Source: Aquarana catesbeiana
Taxonomy: Eukaryota; Chordata; Amphibia; Anura; Ranidae
Length of the DNA stretch: 64,000 nt
NCBI RefSeq assembly: GCF_042186555.1
Contig: NC_133324.1
Span: 68,127,703 to 68,191,702, forward strand
Direction: 5' to 3'
Position numbers and translations under genes: made by a program. Below, piece by piece: positions 10,070 to 20,641 of this stretch (positions are counted from its first letter, which is position 1; each line of letters begins with the position of its first letter). Under the pieces are notes generated by a model. That model was not told the origin of the DNA and ran no database searches. It saw nothing but the letters and a program-made list of their open reading frames with translations.

Positions 10070-11383
10070 CAACCTTTTTTCAGTCACGGCAGCCTGTGAA
10101 ATTCCACACAATCTTGGGGCACCCCATTCTAAAGTTTAAAAAGGAAACTAATAGTTTTACACGCAGCAACAACTACACATGTAGGATGCCAAATGTTAGA
10201 GGAGATTATTCTTCCAAAGCAAACACACCTTTACACACTGTTACTGACTAGTATTCCAATGCTTCTCTCCCTCACTCAGCTACTGTGATCCCAGAGCTGA
10301 TGGCGAGGGGCAGGTGAGGGGCAAACATGGATATTGTGCAAGTGCCCAACATCCTCCTTATCAATTGATGATGTCATTGGTTGTTAGGACACTGGTGGCT
10401 GGAAGGTTGTAATGGTGCACAATGAAAACTTGTGGCTAAACTAAATATTGATCGGGTGGTGGCTATGGATTCCCTCTATTTATTCCATATACGTATTAAC
10501 TTGTCGATTCCTATAGTTAGCTAGTCTATTAAAACTGTGATAATGTTACTGTTGATAGTACAATGATATAAGGTTAGCTATGAAAACAAACACACTGCTT
10601 AGTAAAACGTCTTATTTATTTCCCAAGAAAATAGGAACTTCTAACATAAAAAAACACTAAAGGAAAATATTACAGAGCATATAAAATACAAAAACATCAA
10701 AGAAACGTTACGTAAGGTTGTCCCCTTGATATTGTCTCCTCAGCTGGGCTCAAAATGGCAACAGAGAGCCATGCGGCATGAGAGCCATCAGGCAAGCGAG
10801 CCAAGAGCGGAAAGGGACGATTTCCCTTCTGTGTGCACTTTTTAAACGCCATCCATACACCGTCCAGACCCAACCCCATTGCCAGCCCATCTCGGTTTCT
10901 GACGAATCAAAGTAGTTATTATATTTCTGTCCATCCTGCTGTATTGGCCTCTAGGGGCAACATTCGTCCACGTATCATCGCTATGTGACCCGGGTCATCT
11001 TCATTGACTATTGGTCCTTTGATCTTCTGTAGCCCACCTTCAGCAATGGCCCTCTTTGAAGAGTGTCAATCAAGGATTTTAATTTTATCACACCAGTTGG
11101 TCAGGAGCCAAGCTTTTGTTCTACAAAGCTTTGATGTGCAACTTGTTACATTCCAGTCAGCCCTCAAGAATGCGGAGGCTTGGTGTATCCAGTTTTCATA
11201 TTCCAACACATCTTGTATTATGAAATAAATCATGTTGCCTTCCAACGGTAACTAATAGGCAGGCTTGATCTATCCACTAGCTTGTATACAATTTTTGGGC
11301 AATTTCTAGGAATTGTTCCAAGGCACCCCTGAAGGCACCTGTAAGCACCCCAGGGTCCCTGGGCATCCTGGTTGAAAAGACTG
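10070..11383. mobile_element. Non-autonomous hAT element with perfect 8-bp TSD
   Basis: TTCTAGCT lies at 10062-10069 and 11384-11391. The element begins CAGTGTTTCTCAACC and ends GGTTGAAAAGACTG, imperfect TIRs of hAT type. Terminal segments match the element at 54925-55445 in inverse orientation, for example the GTGCACCATTACAACCTT phrase. The middle part (about 10436-11240) has no counterpart in that shorter copy. No transposase motif is seen. Confidence 0.85.
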
Positions 11384-11391
11384 TTCTAGCT

Positions 11392-11960
11392 GGAGGAGGT
11401 CCAGCATCATCCTCAGCCTTATGACCCCTGGCTCGCCTCTCTAGTCTCTTTTATTAGATTTCAGTTCTTTCAATCATGGAGGCTCAGCATCACAGGTGGT
11501 CTGCATGCAAATGCAGCCTGCCTAGAAATACCCACTTCTCACACCACCAAGAACCAGGCCACTGCTTATATCAGTTGCTGAGGGTTCTTGGGGGGAGTTC
11601 TGAGGCAAGGTGCTGTGATTTCTTCAGTAAGCTATGTACAGCACCGTGCCAACCCCTCCCTCCAGCCATGATCTGCCTGAATTGCATAGAGAAGCACATA
11701 GACATAGCAATGACACTGGGTCTAAAATGAGGTGTGTAATGAAAAAAGCAAAAGTTTCATTAGCATGTTGATGGAAGGGGGGGGACTGGGGGAAGTTATC
11801 CAAAAATTCAGGTAATGTTTATTTTGTTTACCTGATAAAACGTATGTCAAGGGCACTCAGAATGTCAGGACCAGGCAGATAGTTTCTTTATTGGATGGAT
11901 GAAGTGGTCTTCAAACACTTAGGGCTGTACTCAAAGAGGGAAGCAATCTCTAATAGAAAA
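11392..11960. other. No feature recognised
   Basis: Includes a short G run near 11779. No gene is supported. Confidence 0.4.
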
Positions 11961-12321
11961 CAAATAAAAGAAAAAAAGGCGACTCAAAGTGCAGAATTAA
12001 AACTTTTAATATCCCCAAACAAGATTAAAAACACTTAAAGAATCAAGGATAAGAAGAGGCATAACATGGATGTATGAAGCAGGTGATCCGGCATCAGGAG
12101 GTCCCAGTGTATCACAGCTTTCCAGGGACAACGATATGCAGCAGCAGAAGGTCCCAGGATAACCAGCGGGTGAACACCCCAGGCTCTGGGAACACTGGTG
12201 AAGCAATCGCGTCGTCTGAGTCAGCGTGGAGCATGAATCCCGGAAATGACATCAGCGGGAGGGGACAACAACCAGCATGGACTGCAAACAGGAAATATGT
12301 CATCAAAATGGGACGTGTTTC

Positions 12322-12640
12322 GGAACTTAAAAGACAATCACTGGATCAATATATTGGGATAACAAGCAGAATAAAGTACATAGGAATACATGCGTGTGCA
12401 TGCATGCACGCACAAGAAACAACCACAGACGCAAAAAAACAAGAAAAACGCATAGATGCAAAAATAATGCATAGATGGAAAAAAAATGCGTTTTTTGGCA
12501 TCTATGCATCTTTGGCATCTATGCTTTTTTTGCGTCTGTGGTTGTTTCTTGTGTGCATGCATGCACACGCATGTATACCTATGTACCTTATTCTGCTTGT
12601 TATCCCCATATATTGATCCAGTGATCGTCTTTTAAGTGAT
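12322..12640. repeat. Inner palindrome with ACGCAAAAA / CATGCATGC arms
   Basis: The stretch from about 12325 to 12480 is repeated in inverse from about 12490 to 12640. Shared marks are ATCACTGGATCAATATAT, AACAAGCAGAATAA and CAACCACAGACGCAAAAA. Arms are about 150 bp and the centre is near 12485. It directly abuts the left arm of the outer inverted duplication. Confidence 0.85.
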
Positions 12641-12966
12641 TAATTTTTAGTGGCATCTGCTATTGAGGAGCATGTGCGGTTTGACCGCTTTGTTCCATTT
12701 TATATATATTTTTTAATTGATTTCAAATTCCTTTCCTTATATGTATTTTTGTAATGTCTTGCTGTATTTGTCTTGCGGTTTTTGGTGTGCGGGCTGCATC
12801 CCGCTCTGTCTTTATGTTTACTGTGCAGTTCTATGCCCATGGATCACACTACTTCCTGGGATGCTGCAGCATTGTTTTTCTTCCCTTATCATTGCCCATA
12901 GCCCCACCCACAGCTCCGCCCATAGACTATAAGAAGCTCAGCTTCTACAAACCTGTTGAAATTTGG

Positions 12967-13004
12967 CTTGAAGAAGGAACCAATCAGTAGTTCCGAAACG
13001 CGTC
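12967..13004 (+). ncRNA. Hammerhead-ribozyme-like motif
   Basis: UUGAAGA (12968-12974; consensus CUGANGA) is followed by one A, then a 5-bp stem II GGAAC (12976-12980) with GUUCC (12990-12994), GAAA (12995-12998), palindromic CGCG and UC (13003-13004). Stem III is the self-complementary ACGCGU, which could pair between two copies. One core substitution and a weak stem I argue for reduced or no activity. The inverse copy at 12309-12325 keeps only the GAAA side. Confidence 0.5.
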
Positions 13005-13360
13005 CCATTTTGATGACATATTTCCTGTTTGCGGTCCATGCCGGTTGTTTTGTCCCGTTCCGCTGACGTCATTTCTGGGATTCATGCTCCACGCTGACTC
13101 AGACGACGCGATTGCTTCGCCAGTGTTCCCATAGCCTGGAGTGTTCACCTTCTGGTTATCCTGGGACCTTCTGCTGCTGCATATCGTTGTCCCTGGAAAG
13201 ATGTGATACACTGGGACCTCCTGATGCCGCATCACCTGCTTCATACATCCATGTTATGCCTCTTCTTATCCTTGATTCTGTAAGTGTTTTTAATCTTGTT
13301 TGGGGATATTAAAAGTTTTAATTCTGCACTTAGAGGCGCTTTTTTTTTCTTTTATTTATT

Positions 13361-13991
13361 TTGTTTACCTGTGCTTGGTTTTCTCCAAAGCTGGTGCCAG
13401 GAATAACCTGGACTCACCCAGACTGTTACAGGCCTCCTTTGTCCCGGTGACTTGATCCTTTTTGTTCCTTTTAAAATTACTGCTGTTCATGCTTCAGCGA
13501 TCGATGACTCCCATGGTCAGTTGACCACAGGGAGCCGTTCTACCCCTTTCCCATAAAGCCTGAACTAGTGCGGCCATCAAGCTGAGAAATACATTACCTG
13601 ATCTAAATGCTGGAGCCGGATCTGCTCAGTGCTCCCTCTCCCCTAACCGCAGAGGTTAGGAGTTCAGTAAATCCATTTACTATCACTGTTTCTAGTGTTT
13701 TATTGTCAGCGCGGTCACACTGCCAACACTATCTACAGTACATTTGTGTGCCTATTATTTCTTAGCTGTAAATAAGTAACGTGTCAACACTGACAATGAA
13801 ACATGTAGTTCAAAAAAATTGTTGATTCAGTAAGCAGCATTTTCTGAAATCTGCACTTTGCTGAGTTGCCACACACCAGGTGCAACTTGATATCAGGCTG
13901 AACATAGGTGCACCTTCTCAATAAGCTGTAGAGTGAGAGGGGGGTACTTGGGATACAGAGGGAACTCAGGGTGGCCATTGTATGTGTAACA
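13361..13991. other. No feature recognised
   Basis: No coherent frame or repeat border is visible. Confidence 0.4.
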
Positions 13992-14108
13992 TTGGGGTTG
14001 ATTTACTAAAGGCAAATAGACTGTGCAATTTGAAAAGTGCAGTTGCCCTCTGCAAGTGTAGCTGCTCCAGAGCTTAGTAAATGAGGTAAAGCTTCACATT
14101 GCAAGGAG

Positions 14109-14723
14109 TTATATATAAAAGCAGTGCAGCGCAAAACATTAAAAACAATACTAAAAAAATTATTATAAAAAAGGAACAGTCCAAACTCTTCACATATAAA
14201 ATTCTCATAAGATGGTCCGCAAGCACCAGCAAGTGTCCAGTGAAGTAATGATAGATTGATAAAGTGACAATCCTCCACCAACGGTAATCCTAGCAGCTCT
14301 CCTCAAAAAATGGACCCCTGAGTATATCAGTCAGGTCTCACAGGCAGTTCCCTTTAAGGGGTGAATCAACAGGATCTCAGAATAACACTGGGTGAATGCC
14401 GGTAACTTGCTCGATCCTAAGGACTTTCACCATCAATTCCGGGTGGGCAGATACATGGAAAAGAAGCAATAACATCTAGTGCTCTCCGTAATCTTAAAAG
14501 GATTTATCTAAAATATAAAATGTGCACTTACAAATATCGCACTGTAGCTCAGTGCAAAGAATTCGTAGCAAACGTAGTGTAATCCACAAGAATCAGCGTG
14601 TAGGACGCAGGTGACGTCATGATCAAAGGTCACGTGGTTCCGTACGCGTTACGTCCCGAAGAGGCGGGACTTCATCAGCTGCTGTTTTAGGGTTTATTTG
14701 CGCTGGTTCATTTTCTTTATTTT
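14109..14723 (-). mobile_element. Retroelement-like insertion carrying a hammerhead-like motif
   Basis: ACATTGCAAGGAG (14096-14108) precedes the insert and ACATTGCTAAGGAG (14724-14737) follows it, a 13-14 bp target duplication typical of target-primed or endonuclease-mediated retroposition. On the minus strand the hammerhead-like core lies about 45 bp from the 5' end. No protein coding is evident, so it is probably non-autonomous, resembling animal retrozymes or Penelope-derived repeats. Confidence 0.65.
14643..14678 (-). ncRNA. Hammerhead-ribozyme-like motif with exact CUGAUGA
   Basis: On the minus strand CUGAUGA (14678-14672) is followed by one A, a perfect 5-bp stem II GUCCC (14670-14666) with GGGAC (14657-14653), then GUAA (14652-14649; consensus GAAA), CGCG and UA. 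Stem III is the palindrome ACGCGU. The A-to-U change in GAAA should impair catalysis. Stem I complementarity is poor. Confidence 0.5.
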
Positions 14724-15011
14724 ACATTGCTAAGGAGTACCCAATCATGTGCAAGTAAAACAAAAAAAAAAGCAGCATTTTTGCTTGCACATGATTGGAT
14801 GATGGAAGTCAGCAAAGCTTCTGCTCATTTACTAACCCCTGGAGAAACTGTACTTGCGGAGTGTACAGTCTATTTGCCTTTAGTAAATGAATCCCAATGC
14901 TTTGTAGTAGTTCAGGAATGAGAAGGATCTGCTGAGCTGCGAACTGCAGAATGTGTGCTTAAATTTTGTGAAGGCACCAGTTTATTTTGTTTTTTTTTTA
15001 TAATTCTTTAT

Positions 15012-15739
15012 TTAACCACTTCAGTACCAGCAATGGCATCCCTGGGGGGGGGGGGGGGGGGCAGAGGGGGCCCTGACCCCCCCAACATTATGCTGCGCTC
15101 CACCATGTGCCCCCCCAATTTAAAAAAAAAAAAGTATTTATTTATTTATTTATTTATTTATTTTACAAAACAGCAATGTCTAAGAGGAAGATCGTTCCCA
15201 GTCAGCTCCTGCGGGTGATTCCTCCTCCCCTCCCTCTGCTCGCTGACACAGTATAATGTGAGCGCTCACACAACCACGGCCGCCTGATCTGCTCCTTCCC
15301 CTGCATCCTCATTGGCAGGGAGAAGAGCGAGATGCAGGAAGGACTCCACCAGGACTCTCAGTTACTGAAAAAACAGACTGATTTCTCCCATCCTTAGGAC
15401 AGGAGAACCAGCCTGTAAATTCCAAGAGATGCCAGACCAGCGCTGTCAATAGCATGGGCAGGACAGCAAGAGGAGGCTGGGGAACCCCACAGTGGCAGAA
15501 CACCAGGGCCCGGTGGCAAGACAACCTTTGCAACCCTCATAGTCCTCCCACTGCTTTGGACCCTTATATTTTCTTGGTATGCTGGTTACATATATCTCTT
15601 GTTTTCTGCCACCCTGGGGGGTCCCCCAATACAGTAGGAAGGGAGCTCACTGCAGAACATGTGAAAGGGCCGTTGTGGGATCGTAGTAAAGGGCCCCAGG
15701 ATATATATACAAAAAGTAGGGGGGCAGCTATAAAATGCA

Positions 15740-15775
<36 letters not shown>

Positions 15776-16000
15776 ATTGCATTTTATAGCTGCCCCCCTA
15801 CTTTTTGTCCCTGTCCCCCCATGTGCCCCCCTAGTACCAGGCCCCCCCCCCCACCTGCCCTACCTGCACAGGCCAATTTTCAGCTTTCAGCACTGTCACT
15901 TTTTAAATGACAATTGCGCGGTCATGCAACACTGTACCCAAACAACATTTTTATCATTTTGTTCCCACAAATAGAGCTTTCTTTTGGTAACATTTTGCTT
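15012..16000 (-). mobile_element. TTAA-flanked element 3' end, split by later sequence
   Basis: TTAA (15012-15015) followed by CCACTTCAGTACC is the inverse of the family's 3' end. About 15880-16000 carries the inverse of the conserved 3' block (CCACAAATAGAGCTTTCTTTTGG). The intervening roughly 800 bp looks inserted and contains a G run (15043-15061), a TTTA microsatellite (about 15135-15163) and the palindrome at 15710-15807. No gene is present. Confidence 0.6.
15710..15807. repeat. Near-perfect 98-bp palindrome with (TA)n centre
   Basis: CAAAAAGTAGGGGGGCAGCT and TATAAAATGCAATTA (15710-15743) are mirrored exactly at 15773-15807, with alternating TA between. It could extrude as a cruciform or fold into a long hairpin RNA. 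Confidence 0.9.
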
Positions 16001-16004
16001 TAAT

Positions 16005-16493
16005 TTTCTTTTGATCTTGTGAGTAAGAAATCGGAAATCATTTCAAAGCTTTTATTTACAGTCTGAGTTCTTTTTACTGGATAAAAATAGAAAGAGACTG
16101 ACAGATTAACACATACTCTCAACACGAAAGTGCCACTTCCTGCAGATGATGACTTGCTCCCCAGTAAATATAACACAACAGGGTTTCGTTAATAGGTTCC
16201 ACCAAGGGGCTCTGACAGACCGCTGCTAAAAAAAAATAAAAACCTTGTGGAAGAAACAAAAGTGAATCAGGAGGTTAATGTCAGAGCTGGAGCTCTAGCT
16301 GGCACAGGTCAGATACGTATGTCACCTTTCTTCATGGGAACTTGTCCATAAAGTGGTCTACCTGTCTCTGAAGCCAAAAATAAAAGTTGCCATATAACCG
16401 ACTCATGTACTGCATTCTAACTCCCGCACAGAGGCTTCACTCAGAGAAGCTGAATAAGCTCAATTGCTGGGAAATAGAAAATAGCTAGTCAGG
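16005..16493. other. No feature recognised
   Basis: AT-rich sequence with no supported gene or repeat boundary. Confidence 0.35.
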
Positions 16494-16970
16494 TTAGGGT
16501 TGCCACCTGTCTGGGATTCACCCGGACAGTCCAGGTTTTGAATCATTTGTCCGGGTTTCAGTCCACCTGAAACACATTGTACAGACAGGAATGTAGCTTG
16601 GAACAGGGCTTGACAGAAAGGCAAGGGGGCACTATGTGTCCTGCATTACTATTCTCTTTGGAGTGCCCAAAGGTGTCCCAGGTCTGTTACAATCCTATAG
16701 AGCAATGGTCATCAGCCCTATCCTCAGGGCCCACTAACAGGCCAGGTTTGCAAGATAACTGAAATACATCACAGGTGATATCATTTGCTGCTCAGTGATT
16801 GCAGTATTCTAGTCTTCATCTCCCCCAAGGTAATACATAAAACCTGGCCTGTTAGTGGGTCCTGAGGACAGGGTTGATGAGTCTGACCACTGCTACACTA
16901 AAACAAAAAAAATGTACTGTGCGCCGCTAAAGTGTTCGAGTTTGGCTTGAAGAAAAAGTGGCAACCCTAA
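16494..16970. mobile_element. MITE with TTAGGGTTGCCACCT ends
   Basis: The left end TTAGGGTTGCCACCTGTC matches the inverse of the right end AAGTGGCAACCCTAA. It contains a nested hAT-type MITE (16703-16892), and its right end coincides with the TAA target of the Harbinger element that starts at 16971. Confidence 0.65.
16703..16892. mobile_element. 190-bp MITE with long TIRs, hAT-like ends
   Basis: The ends CAATGGTCATCAGCCC and inverse CAGTGGTCAGACTCATCA continue into about 45 bp of shared inverted sequence (CCCACTAACAGGCCAGGTTT). The CAGTGG terminus suggests hAT. Flanking 8-mers are only half matching. Confidence 0.7.
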
Positions 16971-17383
16971 GAGCCCTTTCATACTGGGGCAGTTTGCAGG
17001 CGCTATTGCGCTAATAATAGCGCCTGCAAACCGACCCGAAAGTGCCGCTACTTTCATTCCAGTGTGAAAGCCCCGAGGGCTTTCACACTGGAGCGATGCG
17101 CTGGCAGGACGGTAAAAAAGTCCTGCTAGCAGCATCTTCGGAGCGGTGAAGGAGCGGAGTGTACCGCGCTCCTCCACCGCTCCTGCCCATTGAAATCAAT
17201 GGGACGGCGCGGCTATACCGCCGGCAAAGCGCCTCTGCAGAGGCGCTTTGCGGTGGTATTTAACCCTTTCTCACCCGCTAGCGGGGGGTAAAACCGCCCC
17301 GCTAGCGGCCGCATACCGACGGTAGAACGCCGCTAATAATAGCGGCGTTTTACCGCCGACGCCGCCCCAGTGTGAAAGGGCTC
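16971..17383. mobile_element. Harbinger-type MITE, second family (413 bp)
   Basis: TAA lies at 16968-16970 and 17384-17386. The TIR is GAGCCCTTTCATACTGGGGC and its near-perfect inverse. The GC-rich interior contains several further palindromes, for example around GCTAATAATAGC and GCTAGCGGGG. The TWA duplication supports PIF/Harbinger. Confidence 0.8.
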
Positions 17384-17449
17384 TAAGTTCAGAGGCTTTG
17401 TACAAAGTTATTTTGCTTTCTAATGTATTGAGTGAGGTTCATTTACTAA

Positions 17450-17945
17450 GGGCCGGTTCACATTGGTCCGACATGCGCTCCGACTTCCAGAGCATAAGTC
17501 GCATGACATGTCAAAATCAATGGTTCCCTATGAGAGCCGTCTTAACTGGACTGACTTGTGTTGGTCCGACTTTGAAAATGCTCCCTGCACTACTTTGGTC
17601 CGACTTGGACACGATTTCAGATTTGAATGTAAGTCGCATCCAAGTCCGATCATCATCTTAACTGATCCGACTTGACGCATGCGACTTGTGCTCTGAGGAT
17701 CTTGAGGGGGAGAACCAAAAGTGAAAAAAGAAAAACGGCCACCCCCCCAAAATCAATGGTTCCCTATGAGAGCCGTCTTAACTGGACCGACTTGTGTTGG
17801 TCTGACTTTGAAAATGCTCCCTGCACTACTTTGGTCCGACTTGGGCACGATTTCAGCCCATTGATTTGAATGTAAGTCACACCCAAGTCGGATCATCATC
17901 TATACTTATCTGACTTGTGGCATGTGACTTGAGGATCTTGAATGG
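17450..17945. repeat. Direct duplication of ~155-bp GGTCCGACTT-rich segment
   Basis: The stretch from about 17513 to 17660 recurs from about 17754 to 17900, sharing AATCAATGGTTCCCTATGAG and CTGCACTACTTTGGTCCGAC. It starts near GGGCCGGTTCACATTGGTCC, a MITE-like end, but the inverse end is missing. Open frames across it are repeat artefacts. Confidence 0.7.
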
Positions 17946-18292
17946 GGACACCAACATTGAAAACGGCATGTGGTTGCCCCCCCCAAATCCATACCCGACC
18001 CTTATCTGAGCATGCAACTTGGCAGGTAAGGAAAGGGGGGGGGGGCGCTAGCGAGCGCCAGACCTCATGCCCTCAACATGGGGGGCGAGCAGAGAGCCGG
18101 TGACTGACAGTAACCAGCTCCCTGCTCAGGGAGCACTGAGAACCGAGTGGTCAGAGGTGTTTGATCACTCGGTTCTCAGCGTTAGAGCCGGCGGGGGACA
18201 GATGCAGCATCCGACCGAGGCTACATCCACCTAGTTAAGTATGATTCCACAAAAGAAAAAAACCCTCAACTTCTCTTTTAAGCTCATCCCTA
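17946..18292. mobile_element. Remnant related to the hAT elements
   Basis: The segment ends in GCTCATCCCTA (18282-18292), identical to the 11-bp TIR of the intact hAT. The interior shares the ATCCATACCCGACCCTTATC / GGCAGG..AGGAAAGGGGG phrase with the element at 60658-62158. The left end and target duplication are not visible. Confidence 0.5.
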
Positions 18293-18395
18293 ACTGTCAC
18301 CCTAGGACTAAAAGTTTGTTACTAGCAGGATCAGCAGGTGAAACCAAAGGGGGAAAAAAAGCGTATAAAAAAAGAAAACCAATGCAGAACCACAT

Positions 18396-19346
18396 TTAAC
18401 CACTTGCCGACCAGCTGCCATCATTATACGACAGCCGGTCGGCTCATTCCTGTGAATCGCCATAGCTGTACGGCGGTCCCTTTAACGACTACAGCGAGCG
18501 CGCGCCCATGGGCGTGGCGCGGGAGTCCATGCGTGTGGCCAGCAGCTGCGATCACTCCACAGAGAGCCAGAACAGGGATCTGCCAATGTAAACAAACAGA
18601 ATCCCGTTCTGACAAGGGAGTTCAGAGTGATCATCTGTTCCTAGTGATCAGGAACAGCGATCTCTCTGTACTCCCAGTCAGTCCCCTCCCTCTGCAGTTA
18701 GAAACACCTCCCAGGGAACACATTTAAAACTTTGATCGCATCCCTAGTGTTAACCCCTTCCCTGCCGGTGACATTTATACAGTAATCAGTGCATTTTTAT
18801 ACCACTGATCGCTGTATAAATGTCAATGGTCCCAAAAAAGTGTCAAAAGTGTCCGATCTGTCCACCTCAATGTCGCAGTCCCGCTAAAAAAAAAATCGCT
18901 GATCATCGCCATTACTAGTAAAAAAAAATAATAATAATAAAAATGCCATAAATCTATCCCCTATTTTGTAGACGCTATAAATTCTGCGCAAACCAATCAA
19001 TATACGCTTATTGCGATTTGTTTATCAAAAATATGTAGAAGAATACATATTGGCCTAAACTGATGAAGAAATTCGTTTTTTTTTTTTTACTTTTTTAGTT
19101 AAGTTAAAAATATATATATATATATTTTTTTTTTAAATTGTCATTCTTTTTTTGTTTATAGCGCAAAAAATAAAAACCGCAGAGGTGATCAAATACCACC
19201 AAAAGAAATCTCTGTTTGTGGGAAAAAAAGACATACATTTTATTTAGATACAACGTCGCACAACCGCGCAATTGAACGCAGTGCCGTATCGCAAAAAATG
19301 ACCTGGTCATTAAGGGGGCAAATCCTTCCGGTCCTTAAGTGGTTAA
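18396..19346 (+). mobile_element. Complete TTAA-flanked non-autonomous element (943 bp)
   Basis: TTAA (18396-18399), then CCACTTGCCGACC at the 5' end; CTTAAGTGG then TTAA (19343-19346) at the 3' end. The exact TTAA duplication points to a piggyBac-type mechanism, although TIRs are only about 6-8 bp. The conserved 3' block (GAGGTGATCAAATACCACCA) recurs in many copies here. A hairpin lies at 18635-18657. Confidence 0.8.
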
Positions 19347-19349
19347 ATG

Positions 19350-20090
19350 ACAGGTAAACTGCGATATATAACATTTTTGCTCTTGGGTTCAGATACAGTT
19401 TAAGTAAATTAGCGACACCTAAATGACAAACGTATTAATCAGTTCATTGTATGAAATGCTTCAGTCCTGTCTGGCTCTATTCAATATCTTAGCCTGGCGG
19501 TATTCTTGATAGTATCTTTTCCTATAGGGGAGCTCCATTCCACGGTCTCTATTTGCAGTAAGTATCAAACATCTGTTTCAATTTCAACCTGACTCCTAAA
19601 ACCCGTTTTCCATTTGTCCTCCACTTCTGTCTGCAAATAAACAAATTAAAATGCAAATGTGGACACTTCTCTTTTTTTCCATTTATTTCTCATGTTAATT
19701 AGGTGCAGCTTATGACTCATTGGATGATTAGTTATATGACATTGCCTCTGCAAAACAAGTAGAGATGGCAGAGAAAAGCATCTATCACTCGTTAGTCCAG
19801 AACCTAAAAAAATAAAGCTTTTATTACTCTCTTGCTCTTCTTATTCTTAGAAAAAAAAAAATAGAATTTTATAATTAAAGAGAACGTTATATACTTTCAT
19901 CTTTTTTGTGAAAGGGATGAGTTAGATGTAAACAATCATTTTAATGTATTGCAACCTTATTTGTTCATTACATTCTCAGGTCTTGCTTTTCAGTGCCACA
20001 CAATGATTTTATGACTGCTTATCGCAGTCGATCAGAACGTTAAAAAAAATTCACTGTGCCTCAAGCATGTGCACAGCTATCTCAAATAAT
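19350..20090. other. Repeat-poor region, possible regulatory DNA
   Basis: No repeat signature seen. An octamer-like ATGCAAAT (about 19652), TTAATTAGGTGCAGC and TGACTCAT (AP-1-like, near 19713) cluster within 100 bp. Function is only inferred; no gene is seen. Confidence 0.3.
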
Positions 20091-20092
20091 TC

Positions 20093-20158
20093 CCATAATA
20101 TTATTATTATTATACAGGATTTATATAGCGTCAACAGTTTACGCAGAGCTTTACAATA
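20093..20158 (-). mobile_element. SINE-like fragment with (AAT)n tail
   Basis: On the minus strand it reads GTAAAGC.CTGCGTAAACTGTTG.CGCTATATAAATCCTGTA then (AAT)n, as at 22352-22510 and 34475-34625. The 5' part is missing. It probably uses a LINE-derived 3' tail. Confidence 0.65.
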
Positions 20159-20640
20159 ATATGCCAAATGCATTTATTTCCTTTGATTGTCAGCGCCATC
20201 CAGTGGCCAAAATGTGGCATTTTCCTGACATACTTAAATTAAAAAAAAAAAAGAAAAAAGGATTTTGACCACTAGATGGAGCTAACAATCATTGCAAATA
20301 AACACATTAGGCAAACTAGGGGGATTATTCGTGATGACTGTGCAAGTACTTGAGACACAGCAACTGTTTTATCAGTAGTAGATCCCCTTTGAATCAGATG
20401 ACTTACCAAAAGAAATGTACTCTGTGTGGCTTATATCTTGTTTAAACTGTTGTTAGTATACAGTATGTCCCCAGTACATGCACATTTCCACATATTTTCT
20501 CCCTTTAAAATGCTGCAATTACAGAAAAATACCTTTTCATCTACCAGAAATGTATTGTGCTCCTAACGTCCAATTTGAGCTGACAACACAGTGCCTGTGC
20601 TGCATTGAAATCCCAACCAGTGTTGTGTAGGGAAAGAGCT
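20159..20640. other. No feature recognised
   Basis: Apart from an A-rich stretch near 20240, nothing is supported. Confidence 0.35.
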
Positions 20641-20641
20641 T

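Larger units (their letters stand above)
11961..13360. repeat. Large inverted duplication of a hammerhead-bearing repeat
   Basis: The left arm (about 11961-12321) and right arm (about 12990-13360) are inverse copies of roughly 350 bp with only scattered mismatches. Both contain the GGACG(T/C)GTTTCGGAAC segment or its inverse. The segment between holds a second palindrome (12322-12640) and about 330 bp of single-copy sequence. The architecture resembles the inverted terminal repeats described for Penelope-like elements, but no reverse transcriptase is present, so the family is inferred. Confidence 0.8.
13992..14897. mobile_element. MITE interrupted by a 615-bp insertion
   Basis: The ends are near-perfect inverted repeats over about 30 bp (TTGGGGTTGATTTACTAAAGG and the inverse of TTGGGATTCATTTACTAAAGG). 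Without the insertion the MITE would be about 280 bp, similar to 57756-58003. The insertion splits it between 14108 and 14724. Confidence 0.8.

Noticed and set aside
12074..12616. 180-codon plus-strand frame
   Set aside because: It crosses the inverted-repeat arm and the inner palindrome; the C-terminal half mirrors its own other strand and no domain is seen.
15955..16490. Possible exon between repeats
   Set aside because: No splice-bounded frame longer than about 60 codons and no recognisable protein similarity.
16893..17177. 94-codon minus-strand frame
   Set aside because: Lies across the nested MITE and Harbinger TIR, with no domain.
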